A program made the position numbers and the translations under genes. Below the pieces are notes generated by a model. The model worked only from the letters and a program-made list of their open reading frames with translations. It did no database searches and was not told the origin of the DNA. 64,000 bases of DNA from Tubulanus polymorphus (Eukaryota; Nemertea; Palaeonemertea; Tubulaniformes; Tubulanidae): contig NC_134026.1 of the NCBI RefSeq assembly GCF_964204645.1, positions 13,728,450 to 13,792,449 of the forward strand, given 5' to 3'. Below, piece by piece: positions 1 to 12,371 of the stretch; position 1 is the stretch's first letter, and every line of letters starts with the position of its first letter.

Positions 1-344
1 TACAATTTATTACAAATTCTATGAAACGTTCGCCATAAATGGCTTCCCCATAATTATTTTAGTAGCGCCGGAATTCCCCGTATATCCCAAAAACAGCCAA
101 TCACATTCGCTCGTAGAGACGACGCCCCCCAATCGAGATCATTGCAATTATAGACACGAGAGCTAAGAATTTTCCCGCCAAAAACAGTTTTTCGTAGAAT
201 TTTAACTCAGTTGACCATGTCATCGACGGAGGTTCGTCATGTCTTCAAGCGCATCGATTATACGTCATGAAGGTAACTAGGGGTCCAGGGACACCATGCC
301 CACTTGGGAAGTGGTTTCAAATGCTCAACAATCTAACGATTTCA
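1..344. other. Flanking DNA, nothing recognised
   Basis: No open frame, RNA gene or repeat structure could be supported here. The last 50 bases lead into the tandem repeat that follows. Confidence 0.5.
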
Positions 345-1320
345 ATATTCAATGCCCCCTGGTGACCATATACAAAAACCAATGACCTTGAAACTCACCA
401 CAATCTTAGAATATGTCAGCAGCTTTGATTTTGTAATTGATTGTAATAACAAAATATGCTTCGTTACCAATTTAATAAGAAAATACTAAGTTATTCTACT
501 ATTCAACACCCCCTGGTGACCATATGCAAAACCCAATGACCTTGAAACTCAGCACAATCATAGAGCATGTCATGAACTACAACTTTGCAATTGATTGTGA
601 TAACAAAATAGGCCTATGCGTAGGTACAAATATAATATAGAAATACTAAGTTATTGTATTAATCAACGCCCCTGGTGACCATATGAAAACCCAATGACCT
701 TGAAACTCACCACAATCATAGAACATGTCATGAACTACAACTTTGAAATTGATCATGGTAACAAAATAGCCCTACGTACCAATCTAATAAGGAAATACTA
801 AGTTATTCTACTATTCAAGGCCCCCTGGTGACCATATGCAAAACCCAATGACCTTGATGCTCACCACAATCATAGAACATGTCATGAACTACAACTTTGC
901 AATTGATCATGGTAACAAAATACCCCTAGGTCCCAATATAATAAGGAAATACCAAGTTCTACTATTCAACGCCCCCTGGTGACCATATAGAATATTTTGT
1001 CCTTGAAACTCACCACAATCATAGACGATGTCATGAGCTACAACTTTGCAATTTATTGTGGTAACAAAATATGCATAGGTACAAATATAATATAGAAATA
1101 CTAAGTAATTGTATAAATTCAATGCCCCCTGGTGGCCATATACAAATTATTCAATGCCCCCTGGTGGCCATATACAAAAAGCAATGACCTTGAAACTCAC
1201 CAAAATCATAGAAAACGTTTTTAGCTACAACTTTCCAATACATTGTGGTAACACAATATGCTTAGGTATCAATATAATGTGGAAAAACTTTTTCCCACCT
1301 ACGAATGAGCACCGATGACG
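345..1320. repeat. Tandem repeat, ~155-bp unit, about six copies
   Basis: Each unit opens with a variant of ATTCAACGCCCCCTGGTG, followed by a passage ending in AATGACCTTGAAACTCACC and then one ending in AACAAAATA. Units begin near 345, 502, 659, 814, 963 and 1,117, and a truncated unit begins near 1,148. Copies differ by scattered substitutions. The same family occurs in reverse orientation at about 52,560-52,990, so it is a dispersed repeat rather than a local satellite. Confidence 0.9.
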
Positions 1321-1685
1321 CCAAAATGGCTACCAATTGCGCTATAATTGGCTGATCAAAAATATATACAAACAATCAATATAATTGATAAAAGCGTCTT
1401 CAAAATTTCCCTCGAAAACTTCGAAAATGTGTAAAAAGTGCTGATTTTGGCAAACAACAATGGCTGCCAGTCAGCCATCTTGAATCTGACAGGGCCAGTT
1501 TTTGGCCTGAAGATGTGTCTAGGGTAGATACATGTATAAACCAAATATCAAGACATTACCTTGAAGCGTCTTCAAAACTACCCAAAATAACTGGATTCTG
1601 TCTACGGACGGACGAACGCTACAAGGGACGAACGGACGGACGAAAAGTGAATGCAATAGCCCGCTGGAACTAAAGTCCCAAGTGG
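1321..1685. repeat. Dispersed repeat flank (same family as 52,010-52,560)
   Basis: This stretch follows the tandem units and matches, in reverse complement, the DNA next to the repeat at 52,010-52,560. Shared landmarks are a block reading GACAGGGCCAGTTTTTGGC, a block on the theme of GAAGCGTCTTCAAAACT, and a terminal block rich in CGGACGGACGAA ending near AAAGTCCCA. It and the tandem array look like one non-autonomous element. No coding frame was seen. Confidence 0.75.
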
Positions 1686-1689
1686 GCTA

Positions 1690-2115
1690 AAAATGTTCGT
1701 TTCGTTTTGAAAGTTTTATGTAGGTCACCTTGTCTATCATGCCACATGTATGCAATTCAGAGAAATGGCAGCCAATGGCGGAATTTGTGGAGAAATTAAT
1801 CAATTTCTAAAACAAAAGTTGATCAATCGCTCAGATCATTCATGAAATTGGATTATTTCGAAAGGTACCTGTGTTAGTTTTGAATTTGGCAACTTATTGT
1901 GGACTGAAGTCAATAGAAAGTATATCTTTGAAGCGTTACTTTTTTCAACCGTGTTTTGGCCCTTGCCCTAACATTGGTATTAAGCTCATTCGATTATAAA
2001 CAGTTTACCACCAACGATTAGGTAACTAACTAGTAGCTTGTGTAAACTAAATAGGCCCAGGCCTATCATAGCGATTTCATACATGACGTCCCCAAATTTG
2101 GTAGCTATTACTATA

Positions 2116-2202
<87 letters not shown>

Positions 2203-3110
2203 CATATATATGTTGTATAATATTGGGTAGGCCTACCAAACTCCGTCAATATAGCTATTTGGGTATAATTTGTTTTAAATATAATAAACGAAGTGGATAT
2301 TTTGCCAATGCGGCATTATTTTAGTAAACGCTATTGTGCCAATGGCTATATATAACAAGATATAGGCCTAGCAGGCCTAATAAACTATAACGATTAACAT
2401 CATTATATTCGCTTTAGGGTTAGGCTTTGACCTTGTTGGCGTGTTAAAAATGATAACATTTATCTTAATCTACGATAAAAACTGGTTGCCATCTTAATTA
2501 TCCATGATTCAACTGTTTTACCCATGATCCAATGCGCACCCCTCGTCTAACTATACTTTACAGAAACGCTCCTATCTCCGTAATGCTTAAATCTACTCTG
2601 CAAATATCGGGACCGCTGACGTCACAGCAATCCCGAAGAGGCATCGCGAATTTTCAAAAATCAATTTTGTTGCCAGTTAAAATCTTTAACGGAGCTAAAA
2701 CAGTGTCAATGTTTCCAAAAAATCATCTACAATTGAAATTATGGGCGCTCTAGTTACCTAATCGTTGGTGGTAAGCTTTTTATAATCAGATGGGCTTATA
2801 GCCTGCCAACGTTAGGGATGACAAGGGCCAAAACACGGTTGAAAAAAGTAACACTTCAAAAATATACTTTCTATTCACTTCAGTCCACAATCAATGGCTT
2901 AAATCAAAAACCAACACAGGTACCTTTCGAAGTAATCCAATTTTACGTATGTTTCGAGCGATTAATCAACACTATTTTGAGAAATTATTTAATTTCTCCA
3001 CAAATTTCGCCATTGACCGCCATTTCTCTGTATTGCATACATGTGGCATGATAGACTAGCTGACCTACAAGGATTTATATAGGCCTAAAACTTTCAAAAC
3101 AATTTTTATT
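1690..3110. mobile_element. Long foldback (inverted-repeat) element
   Basis: Arms of roughly 330-360 bp at about 1,700-2,035 and 2,745-3,100 are reverse complements with substitutions. Landmarks include CTTGTCTATCATGCCACATG on the left against CATGTGGCATGATAGAC on the right, and ACCAACGATTAGGTAACTA against TAGTTACCTAATCGTTGGT. The ~710-bp spacer contains a long TA dinucleotide run and no plausible gene. It resembles a MITE or foldback transposon; the family is unknown. Confidence 0.75.
2110..2199. repeat. (TA)n microsatellite
   Basis: An almost uninterrupted run of about 40 TA dinucleotides lies in the spacer of the surrounding foldback element. Confidence 0.97.
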
Positions 3111-4599
3111 TTTGATAGTTTTCCAACTTATATTTCAAATGTTCGTGTTTTCCACAATAAATGATGAAAAAATAAATTCTGGTTTAAGAAAATGTGAATA
3201 AGTGTTGATTTCTTAATTTTTCTAATTTCGTCGTTTAGTTTGTTTGTGTTGTGGTCCTGGCCTCAGTCCACAGGTACCAGCACCCTCCACACGTTTTCAC
3301 AATGGCCGCCGTCGAATCGACGGAAATTTACTCTCACTTCACGGCCGATTTGCACATGGATTAAGATCGTCAGGTGAGGTTTTATGGCGATCAAACAAAC
3401 TACGAATCTGTTGTGCGTTGATTACAACAAAAATTAGACGGATATCTTAAGAGACAATGAAATGCCAGGCAAATTACTCGTGAGTCAAATTGACTGATGA
3501 AAATTTCATTGAAAAATGACCTTCCCATTCCTGACTGTGGTGTGTGAAAATATCCGATCGTGAAACTAAACCACAGTCAGTTTACTGACTAACCTTACCC
3601 TAACCCTATCCCTTCCCGTACGAACCAGAGTAATCCGTACGGGTGCGTACGAAGAGCCTACGGAATTATTCGTACGGGTCCATACGAGTAGCCACTTTGT
3701 ATAGTTAAATGATGGGCGCGCGTTGCGTCATGGGTAAATTATTATAAAACATGGTGGATTATCGAAGTAGGAACAACGTATCGCTGGTGAATTATTAAAT
3801 ATTTATCCATTATCAAAGCCCATATTCAAGTGCCTGTGGTTGAAAAGTATAGTAGGCCTAGCCAAGTTCAACTTACATCTTCAAACATAGATCCTACGTT
3901 TGCTGTTATGAGTAACACATTCGTAGTTGCAGGGTCCATTTTTCATTAAGTTCCACAATTATTCGCAAATAAAAATGGCCATATAGCCTTCAAAAATGCG
4001 AAAATGAATGTTTACGGATCTGGCCTACTACTAGGAGCGGGAAAACTTGAACTGTCAAAATCCTTGGCCTTTGCTATTCCCGTTCATGGCGGACAAGTCT
4101 TCACGAGAAGTTGCGGAATCGATCGTGTAAGACTTATACCGCATCAAGCAGCTGCATCAAGTAAAACAATATTCACTACACGAACCGATCAGCGAAATAA
4201 TTTTCAGATTTGGATAAGGCGCTTTTACGAAATTGAAATTACAAAGATTCAGTTTCGTAAAAGCGCCTATAGTGATAGAATGGTGACTCTTTACGATATG
4301 ATTTACATAGAGTTGCATTATAGAATAATTTGAATAGTTATCTGTACTATTCTACTATTATTAGATCACCAATCTCTAATTTTTTCCGTTATTGTACCGA
4401 GGTCAAAACCATAGGTAATGAGCGGAATCGAATCACGAGCAATTCAACAAATTCTGTGACAACGCAGTCTTCGTCAGTTCCGATTTCTGAGACAGAGTCT
4501 ATGATACATGGGTCATTCTTCACGCGAGCTATTCATGTCCCGGACAGAGATTTATCATGAATTCAGACAAAGGACCAATTTTTCACGACCGTAGTCGTA
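3111..4599. other. Non-coding DNA with a CGTACG-rich patch
   Basis: No gene is supported; the open frames here are short and unrelated to known families. Around 3,590-3,700 there is a CTAACCCTA-like stretch followed by several CGTACG/CGTACGGG motifs. A similar composition appears at 51,830-51,900 in reverse, suggesting a shared short repeat. A hairpin at 4,217-4,269 is listed separately. Confidence 0.4.
4217..4269. repeat. Perfect hairpin, 16-bp arms
   Basis: AGGCGCTTTTACGAAA is followed 21 bases later by its exact reverse complement. The hairpin may be part of a small transposon end; nothing else indicates a function. Confidence 0.8.
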
Positions 4600-6400
4600 G
4601 GATGGTCCACAGATGAATTTTCACAAGATTCACTAATGAAATCTTTAAGAGTGGAGGTACGAGAACTAAAATCACCGCACATCAGGATACTATTGTGGTG
4701 GCTGTACATTACAACATCGTTATAAATTGAATCAAACATATCTATTTGGGAACTTTTATGAATTGGAGAGTTAGCAGGCGGAATATATACCCGCTACATA
4801 CACAAGATACATAGGTTTATTGTCAGTGGACAAGAGGCGCGAGAGCTTGATCCACACATCATACTCAGTACCCTTGATAAATTTTACATGATTTTTAAGG
4901 TTGTTCCTGATTAATACGGAAGTACCAGCGTGATTCCTTGATAATGAGGGGGTGCCCCTATCGACACGGAGGGAGAAAAAACCGCTAAGCGAGATCACTG
5001 TAGACAGATTAGCATGAGTTTAATGTATACATATAATATCGTAAGATTTAGCAATGTTCGCGAGCGGAATTTTGTTTGATCGAATACCGTTTTCATCATT
5101 CGTCATCAAATCATTAACGTTCCAAGAACATATCCTAATTGAATGTATAGCTGACTTTGCGGAATCCATAACCGATATTATAAGATTATGGATAAAAACC
5201 GACGGAAGGTTTACTATATTATTGGTTATGACAGTTGACACTTATTCCTTGCTTAGATCTGCCAATTGAGCGGATCATATTAGACGCTAGGATTGCACTA
5301 CCCTGTTTAAAAGGATGTACCTTATCTCTGAAAAAAATCTCACAGGGAGAAGGCCATTTCTGAAGAAGTTATCATTGTTAAGATATGGAATTCTGGTCTC
5401 ACAATCATTAAGTGACGATCTAACACAATTATCAAAACAGGCAATTTTACCATCCAAATCAATATCTAGATTGGGGATTAGATTAGATATCACTTCAGCC
5501 CCATAATACCGTTTAAAGTTTATAGCAATGTCTACCAAGTCTTAGGCCTAAGCCGTATTTTCGTATATGCTCTCATACGAGCGACATTTTCGCAAATCAT
5601 TCACTCCGCAATGATTGATGATCAGACAGTGGTTGCCATTGTAACGTTTCGCCCAGCTTTCAAGGCTACCCAATGTGGGTGTTTTTATGAAGTCCATTTC
5701 GGCATTGAGGTATTTTGTCAGTCTTCGGAGGTCAATATGATAAGTAGTGATGGAGTCGGAGCGCAGTAGGATTGGAATGTCACTTTTCGTCGAGCTCGGT
5801 TCAAGATCAACACGCTTGTTCTGACGAACGGAGGACAACGGTATGTCATTTTTGGAGCCGCCGGTTGCGGTTGCGATTGCGATTGAACACATTTCATCCG
5901 TTGAACGGTGGTCATCACATCAGTCGACAGTTTTTTGCGAACAGGAGTGAACTGTTCTCCAACGTAATTACCGAGGCAAATAATCTCGTTCCAGTTTTTT
6001 GTTAGCGCAGATCGTTCCACTTTTTTTGTTAGCGCAGATTGAGTCCACGCGATGAAGTTCAATTTGTTGAGCGGTGTTATGCGTATGCGAATCTTGCTGT
6101 AGACTCTCTAAGAAATGTTGTACCGTTTTAGACGAGTCGGACATGCCTGCAGCTATCTTCTTTTGGTTGTTGATTTGTGATAAGATGTTGAAGTCGCTAT
6201 GATTATTGTTCTTATCAATGGAAGCTAAGGATAAGGCATTATCCGATAACAACTGAGTGTTGGATGCTATCTTTGATCGCGATCATCCCTGACAATACCG
6301 TGACAATCGATTCACTATCGAGAACAGGGGTAACTAATTGCGACACAGATGCCTCTACTTCCTTTATAATGGGTGGAAGAGCAGCATCGTCATTGTACTG
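4600..6400 (-). pseudogene. Decayed non-LTR (CR1/L2-like) retrotransposon: esterase-like ORF1 and endonuclease part of ORF2
   Basis: Read on the minus strand. Between about 6,400 and 5,290 several frames together resemble a CR1-type ORF1. One segment contains an SGNH-esterase-like core, with a DSI block near 5,770 and the GVND block near 5,610 (NHCGVND). From about 5,240 the start of an apurinic-type endonuclease is visible (IRICSWNVNDL), followed in other frames by a GTPSLSRNHAGTSVLIRN block near 4,930 and a CGDFSSRT block near 4,640, which match conserved endonuclease regions. Stops and frame changes break it at least three times, and the reverse transcriptase part is absent. The non-LTR assignment is firm; the CR1/L2 clade is inferred from the esterase-like ORF1. 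Confidence 0.7.
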
Positions 6401-7069
6401 ATTATTCCCAGAATACGGACAGGATAGTTTTTTTTTTCGTTTTTTTTTTTGTTATAAAGATGTTTATTCCGAATATTAATATACATTATAATATAAGTTC
6501 CAGTGCCACGGTACAAGTACATTATAGGCAAAATGGTTAAGTTAAACATTTACAAGTTACAAATTTGGCGTAAACCAGACATTAATTTAGAAATGTTACA
6601 CGATGGTTTATATGAAATGGCTAACAGAGCAGGTACTGTACAGTGTAGGTGTCTAATGTTGGAATTGTTGGTAGTTACTAAGAATAAATTTTGAAACATT
6701 TTTTTGCATTTGAGTGACAGGATAGTTCATTGATTACTTTCCGATTCTGATCACTTCCGGCCATTGGTCTGGTATCCGGTGCGACATTTGTTTCGGAGTT
6801 ACAAATGTCGTCGACATGGGACAATAACGATGGAAATTCCTTTGACGACCAGAAATCTAGGTAATTACCTTGAATCGATATATTATGTGTCGTGAGGTAA
6901 ATGCGGATTGTAAATAAGGTTATCTCGTTTGTATTTTCGGCAGTAGAAAGACGTTCAACCTGGACACATATATCCTCGACAATATCCTCTGCGTTTGATG
7001 ATCAGTCCAGCTACAACGAAACATGTCAGACCTTTCGAGGGCCCTGAAGTATCTAGCCATTATTGCACA
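6401..7069. other. Non-coding DNA with poly-T tract
   Basis: A T-rich tract at 6,427-6,451 could be the reversed A tail of a retroposed sequence. A short frame from the ATG at 6,808 ends at a GTAATT that could be a splice donor near 6,861, but it is only ~17 codons long and nothing supports it further. No other gene is seen. Confidence 0.35.
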
Positions 7070-7537
7070 CTATCCACTATCACTAGATGTCTTGAAACAA
7101 ACCATTTTAGCGGATGGTTTGTATAGGTTAATATCCAGTTTTTCGAACAAGGCTTTCGCAATTTTGCCTTTGGATTTGGCTAGATTTATCGGAATGCGGT
7201 AATTCGTGCACATGTCATTTATGTCAGTTATGTCATGCGGATCATAAGATTGTTTTAGGATGTCAAACAAATCGTCTACGACAGGTGCGGAATGGCAGGA
7301 CCATCCAACAGGTATTTGTGGGTCATCGACTAAACGGGCCTCCTTCGGACCCTCATCCTGTTTATCGGATTCAGGTTCAGGTTGAGAACATAGATTGTCA
7401 TAACTAGTGCCATAATCAAATGGGAGGTCACACGTCGATGAAAAAGACGACGAAGGTTGGATCGCCACTTCCTTGATCAGGATCTTCTTGAAATTTTGCG
7501 TTTTCTCGTCCAGACGGTCTAGCTGAAGAACATCCAT
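7070..7537 (-). CDS. Unrecognised acidic ORF, possible transposon or host exon
   Basis: A 155-codon frame with no recognised domain. The first third is mixed. The middle is acidic and Pro/Ser/Asp-rich (EPESDKQDEGPKE). The last third is better ordered, with alternating charge (DPHDITDINDMCTNYRIPIN). It lies just downstream, on the same strand, of a Gypsy-like integrase tail, so it could be a trailing ORF of that element or a host exon. No initiation or splice signal decides between these. Confidence 0.3.
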   Translation of the reverse strand: MDVLQLDRLDEKTQNFKKILIKEVAIQPSSSFSSTCDLPFDYGTSYDNLCSQPEPESDKQDEGPKEARLVDDPQIPVGWSCHSAPVVDDLFDILKQSYDPHDITDINDMCTNYRIPINLAKSKGKIAKALFEKLDINLYKPSAKMVCFKTSSDSG

Positions 7538-7699
7538 TTTCTCTTGTAAGCGCAGGGTCGAATTCAGCTGAAAAACATGAAATCGAGGATAAATATGGTA
7601 AGTGATGGGCTAAGTAACAATCACATTAAACCGTGGTTAGGTAAGTGATTGACTTTTGCCTAGTTCTTTCTAGCCATTTCTCATTCTCTGCGAGCACTG

Positions 7700-8320
7700 A
7701 CTACCAGTACTGGGTGCTGGTCATTTCCTCATTTACCGAGGCAGAACAAACATAACGAGATGGGAGCATATGCCTTCTCTCGGTCTCAAAGATTCGTCTG
7801 CCTTGGTCGACGTCCGAGGTATCTAAAGGTGCAGAGTGTTGGTCGATATTTGAGTTGTCTTCGGGTTCGGAATCTTGGGGACAAGGGTCTGCAGCCTGCG
7901 GTTCCTGGCCCTCCGGTTCCACGGCCGGTTCAGGGTCTACACCTTGCTTGACTGGTGTTTGACCCTGGACTGTCAACGGCCCCCTGGTCCACACAGTCTC
8001 CTCATCCGGTTCTGAGTCCGAGGTGTTGTCCTCAAGAACAACCACACGTGGTCTAAAAATATTTGAGGGTTCCTTTGGCGCCGTTTCTTCTTCTGTTGCC
8101 TGGGAAATGGGTTCACTCTATTGGGTGACAAGGTTCCATGACAAGGTTTCATGTCATTAAAGTGGACCACCTTTGGCACTTTCTTCTCTTCTTAAGGCAG
8201 CACCCTGTAGTTAACTTCTGAGAGGCGTTCCGTCACGACAAATGGTCCTTTCCATCGTCGATGGAATTTAGACGCCTCGCCTGACCTCAAGAAGTGACTA
8301 TACAGCCAAACCCTGTCCAA
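7700..8320 (-). pseudogene. Gypsy (Ty3)-like retrotransposon, C-terminal integrase remnant
   Basis: On the minus strand the frame entering from 8,320 reads DRVWLYSHFLRSGEASKF, then RRWKGPFVVTERLSEVNYRV, which is the typical C-terminal SH3-like region of Gypsy integrases. A frame change near 8,185 leads into KVVHFNDMKPCHG, the usual end of that domain (VHFN..KP). An acidic Pro/Glu-rich frame then follows to about 7,700. Reverse transcriptase and the integrase core are missing. The fragment ends abruptly where Polinton A begins at ~8,321, so one of the two truncated the other. Confidence 0.75.
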
Positions 8321-8454
8321 TAGAGAATATTGGATTTTTAGTTTTATTCTACAATAAAGATAGTAAATCAATGCAACAATCATTGGAAGAAAATCAAATT
8401 ATACCTACTGAATTACATGATGAATATATGAATAAATTAATAAGTAATAAATAA
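8321..8454 (+). pseudogene. Polinton A packaging ATPase, C-terminal fragment
   Basis: About 44 codons match the end of the Polinton 1 ATPase, including SMQQSLEENQIIPTELHDEY. The 5' part with the Walker motifs is missing because the element is truncated at ~8,321. The stop at 8,452-8,454 overlaps the 3' end of the oppositely oriented zinc-finger gene, so the convergent spacer seen in the other two copies is lost here. Confidence 0.85.
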
Positions 8455-9341
8455 GTTCATTGCATAAGTTACATTTGGTTTAAAGTTATCTAACTTTTTC
8501 AATACGGTAACTATATCATTACTCGAGAAATAATCTTTAAATGTTTTTCTATAGCACCGATAATCTAATATATTCATTTTATTGAATTTTGGATTTATAA
8601 TTAATGGATTCTCTATTACATTATCTGTACCTATATCTTTAATTGAGTATCTATGGTTCAATTGTTTATCGTATATTACATATTCTCTACCTTTTTCACA
8701 CCATGATTTAAATACCTGTATTGCATGGACTGAATCATTTCCACCTTTTGTTTTTAATTCATAATGTTTTGACCAATTAGTCCTTGTTATACATTCATTA
8801 CAGAAGGCGCAATAATTTTGATCTTCTTTGCATTTATCTATATATATATTAGCATATGTTTTTACTAATTGTAAAATATGTTCAGCTTTTTTGATATGAA
8901 ATAAATAATCATTATAATTATCAAAATCTTTTTCACAATACATACATCTAATGATATCTTTTGGTTTAACATTTAATTTTTCTTTTTTATAGTTAGAGGT
9001 AGATTCTGTTACATCTTCTTTGTTTGTTTCAATATTATCTTCTACTTTAGTATCAATATTATCTTCTTTTAGGTTCAACATTATTTTCTATTTAAGTATC
9101 AATATTGTTTTCTATTTTTGTTGCAACATTATCTTTTTTTTGTTTCAATATTATCTTCTATTTTAGATTCAATATTATCTTCTTTTTTAGTTTCAATATT
9201 ATTATCTATTTTACTTATTCTATATTTGAATTGATTAAAGTATTCTCCAAAATACTTACTATATTCATCATAACGTATAACATAATATATATCTGATATC
9301 ATTTCACATGGACTTTGTATTTCATATATTCCTCCTTCCAT
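8437..9341 (-). pseudogene. Polinton A zinc-finger/repeat protein gene, frameshifted
   Basis: The gene starts with MEGGIYEIQSP near 9,341, like the Polinton B copy. A low-complexity stretch of IETK/IEDN repeats is disrupted by frame changes near 9,085-9,135. The rest is open to 8,437 and includes two zinc-finger-like pairs, CMYCEKDFDNYNDYLFHIKK and CAFCNECITRTNWSKH. The C-terminal third follows Polinton B more closely than Polinton 1. The protein's function is unknown. Confidence 0.8.
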
Positions 9342-9373
9342 TTATTATAGAATTTTTTATTAAAATTAAAATT

Positions 9374-10618
9374 TTAATACATAACACTATTCAATTGAGG
9401 ATTTACAATATTTAATTGCGCGTCAGATATAATATAAATGTGCATTTTGAAATTTAAACTTCCTTTTTCCTTTTTCATGAATAATTGTATTCCATCTTTT
9501 GTGTTTTGTAGTTTTTTCCCAGAAGCATGTAATAAATTATCTTCAGTTGTTCTAAAATCTAACCATAATGCGCATTTATTACTGGTATAATTATCAATTT
9601 GATTAATATTACAATTTTCATATGATTTTACTTTTTCATTCATAAAATGTTTTCTAATTTCTGGCCACTGATCTATCATTCTCATTCCTTGGCAAAGTAT
9701 TTTATTTGCTATACCTTCAATAGTTATTTCTACTTTTGTTATTTCAGGATTATAATAATTATCAACATTTATTGCGCCATTAGAATATGTTGCAATGGTA
9801 AAAAATATTAATATACCTTTAAAAGATCTTCTTGGGAAGTTAATATTCTCATTGATCATTTCATCATTTGCACAATAGTTAGTGTTTTAAATTTATCAAT
9901 ATAATCATATAATAATGAAAATCCTTGATTATATTGAGTTTTAATTATACTTGAAATATTTTCATCAGTAACTGTATCATATTCTAAACATATATTCGAT
10001 AATTTATAACCCATATCTTTAACAACGCTTGATAATACAATTCATTAACAGGAGCAAATGTTATTTCGAATATAATATCTTCTTGTATAGCATATTTATA
10101 TAAGGGCGCATTATTATTTATCAATTCAAAATCTAATGGAATTTTATATTTGCTTCCATAAATCCTTTTTATCAAATTATCTATAGCATTAGTTACTACT
10201 GCATTATTAGCTTCTGATCTTAATTTCTTTTGGTTTTCTGATTGGATGCCTTGAAATATCATATTATTACTATTTTCTTTTGTTTACCATAAATCTTTAT
10301 AATGCATGAATAAATTATAATCATCTAATGAAAATACTGTTTCTGGACCGATCTTTATAGTTAATTTTTTAATCAAATACTTTCCATCATTATCAAAACA
10401 TAATTATCATCATGGCCAGTTACTTTTATATCGGCTGATAAATGAATACTATTTGGAACATAAAAAGTATTTTGATTTAATCTCGGGATTCTAACATATA
10501 AAGTTTCATCAGGATTAATATTTGAAGGATTATGAGTAATTATATAATGAGATCTCTCTGCTTTAATAGCATTAGATATTCTAAAACTCTTAGAAGGATT
10601 TATGTAACTCCCACTCAT
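9374..10618 (-). pseudogene. Polinton A major capsid protein gene, broken
   Basis: The sequence is collinear with the intact 415-codon gene of Polinton 1. Three open pieces (10,618-10,373, 10,262-9,984 and 9,859-9,374) keep landmark segments such as LYVRIPRLNQNTFYVPNSI and HIYIISDAQLNIVNPQL. At least two frame changes (near 10,370 and 10,000-9,860) and a stop near 10,265 inactivate it. Confidence 0.85.
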
Positions 10619-10640
10619 TTATTTAAGAGAAAAATTAATT

Positions 10641-12356
10641 ACTTATTTTTTATCATATTCACTAATCCAAAAATAATTGCACTTACAACTGTAATTAAAA
10701 ATAAGATAATATGTTTAGCGGCAAAGTGAATAATATTTTCAGTATATCTCAATATAAAACCAACAACTGATGCTATAACTCCGGGCAAAGCAGCAGCAGA
10801 TTTTTTAGATAGTTCCCATAGATATTTTGCTAATTTTTATAAACCATCTTTAACTTTATCCTGTATAGAATTATTATTATTCGGTGGTTTATCCGGTTTA
10901 TTAGGAGTAGGTGTAGATTTCAGTGAATTTGACATAGCTAAACCAATTGTTGTAAATACCATATTTACAGCTGTTAGAATTGAAAGAATTGTGATACCTT
11001 CTAGTTTAAATAATAATCTTATTCTATCTTTAAATGATATTTTAGAATCTGATTTTATCAATAAATCTTTAAAAATAACTTTTTTAATTTTTTAATATGA
11101 TTAAGATCAAATGATTTTAATAATATATCTCTTTCTTTTTCCTGTAATTCTTTGTTATATTTTAAATCATCACTTTCTTTTTCTAAAGCTAACTTTCTGC
11201 TTTCATAATCAGCTTCCCCAATTAATTGAAGATTTTTATCTAGTTCTAATTATTTTATTTCTTCATATGCATTAGTTAATTCTTTTTCTAACATGGTTAT
11301 TTCAGAAAATCTCATCTTAATATAAGCAATTTCACCAGCTGATTCTTGCATACCTTTAATTTCTCTACGTGCTTGTTCGGGAAATATTTTTAATTCTTCT
11401 TCATTTAAATCAAGTAATCCTTTTTTTAATAAAGATTGCATTCGATTTATTCCAGTTCCAGTACCAGGTGTATCTAAAGTACTATTCATCTCTTCTTCTG
11501 AATCTCTTAATCTATCAATTTGTTTTTCTAATACTAATTGTAATTGACTTGAATCATTATCAATTGGTTGAATGTCTCTTCTCGATGTTTCTGGTGTTGA
11601 AGTTCTTAATTTATCTAATCGATCTCCATACTCTTCCATTTCTGGATCAACATAAGTAGGATTTAGATTTGGATTTTTAAATGGTGATTATTTGTTAATA
11701 TCAATACCAACATTTGGTTCTTCTTCATTTATTCTATCGAGTGCATTCCATATAATTCTGAGAAATTTTAAACCACCTTTTGAACGTTCAATTGTAGATT
11801 TTGCTCGCATTTCAGGATGGTACAGATCTTCTTGTCCCATTTAAGATAATTGAATTGATCCAGTTTTGTTATTTAATTCAACATTATAATACCATGAATC
11901 ATTTTTTAAATTCTAAATTAAAATGAAATGAAGATCATCTTCTCTAATTTGTTCTGAAATATCTTCTGGTTCAATGTTATCTGTTACATTTTTTGGCAGT
12001 AATTCTTCAATAACTGTTTTTGTTACACTATTTTTTATGTATAATAATTCTTTTTTCAATTTAGGGTTGTCTGTTCTTTCTAATCTATTAATTAAATCTT
12101 TTCTTTCTGGTCTAGTTTTAATTATTATCTCATCGCGGGTTCCTAAATAATCTATTGATTTTTCACTTGTTTCAGTATCATCTTTAAATTCATCATAATC
12201 ATATAATATAGGCCCACTAGAATCATCTTCAACTAAATTAGTATTATATGCTGCTCCATCATCATTATCAATATTAGTTTCATTAAAATCAGGTTGTGGT
12301 TCATCACTTATACCAGGGGCGTCACCAAAAGTATCTATTGGAATATCTTCTTCCAT
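10641..12356 (-). pseudogene. Polinton A coiled-coil/membrane protein gene, broken
   Basis: Homologue of the 560-codon Polinton 1 gene. Open pieces lie at 12,356-11,913, 11,639-11,250 and 11,061-10,837. An in-frame TAA immediately followed by ATGG lies near 11,837-11,842, and the same stop-start occurs in Polinton B. The hydrophobic C-terminal region is frameshifted near 10,837. Confidence 0.8.
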
Positions 12357-12371
12357 TTATATAATAAAAAA

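Noticed and set aside
4004-4560. Two adjoining plus-strand frames of 109 and 76 codons
   Set aside because: No domain, they span a hairpin repeat, and codon use looks random.
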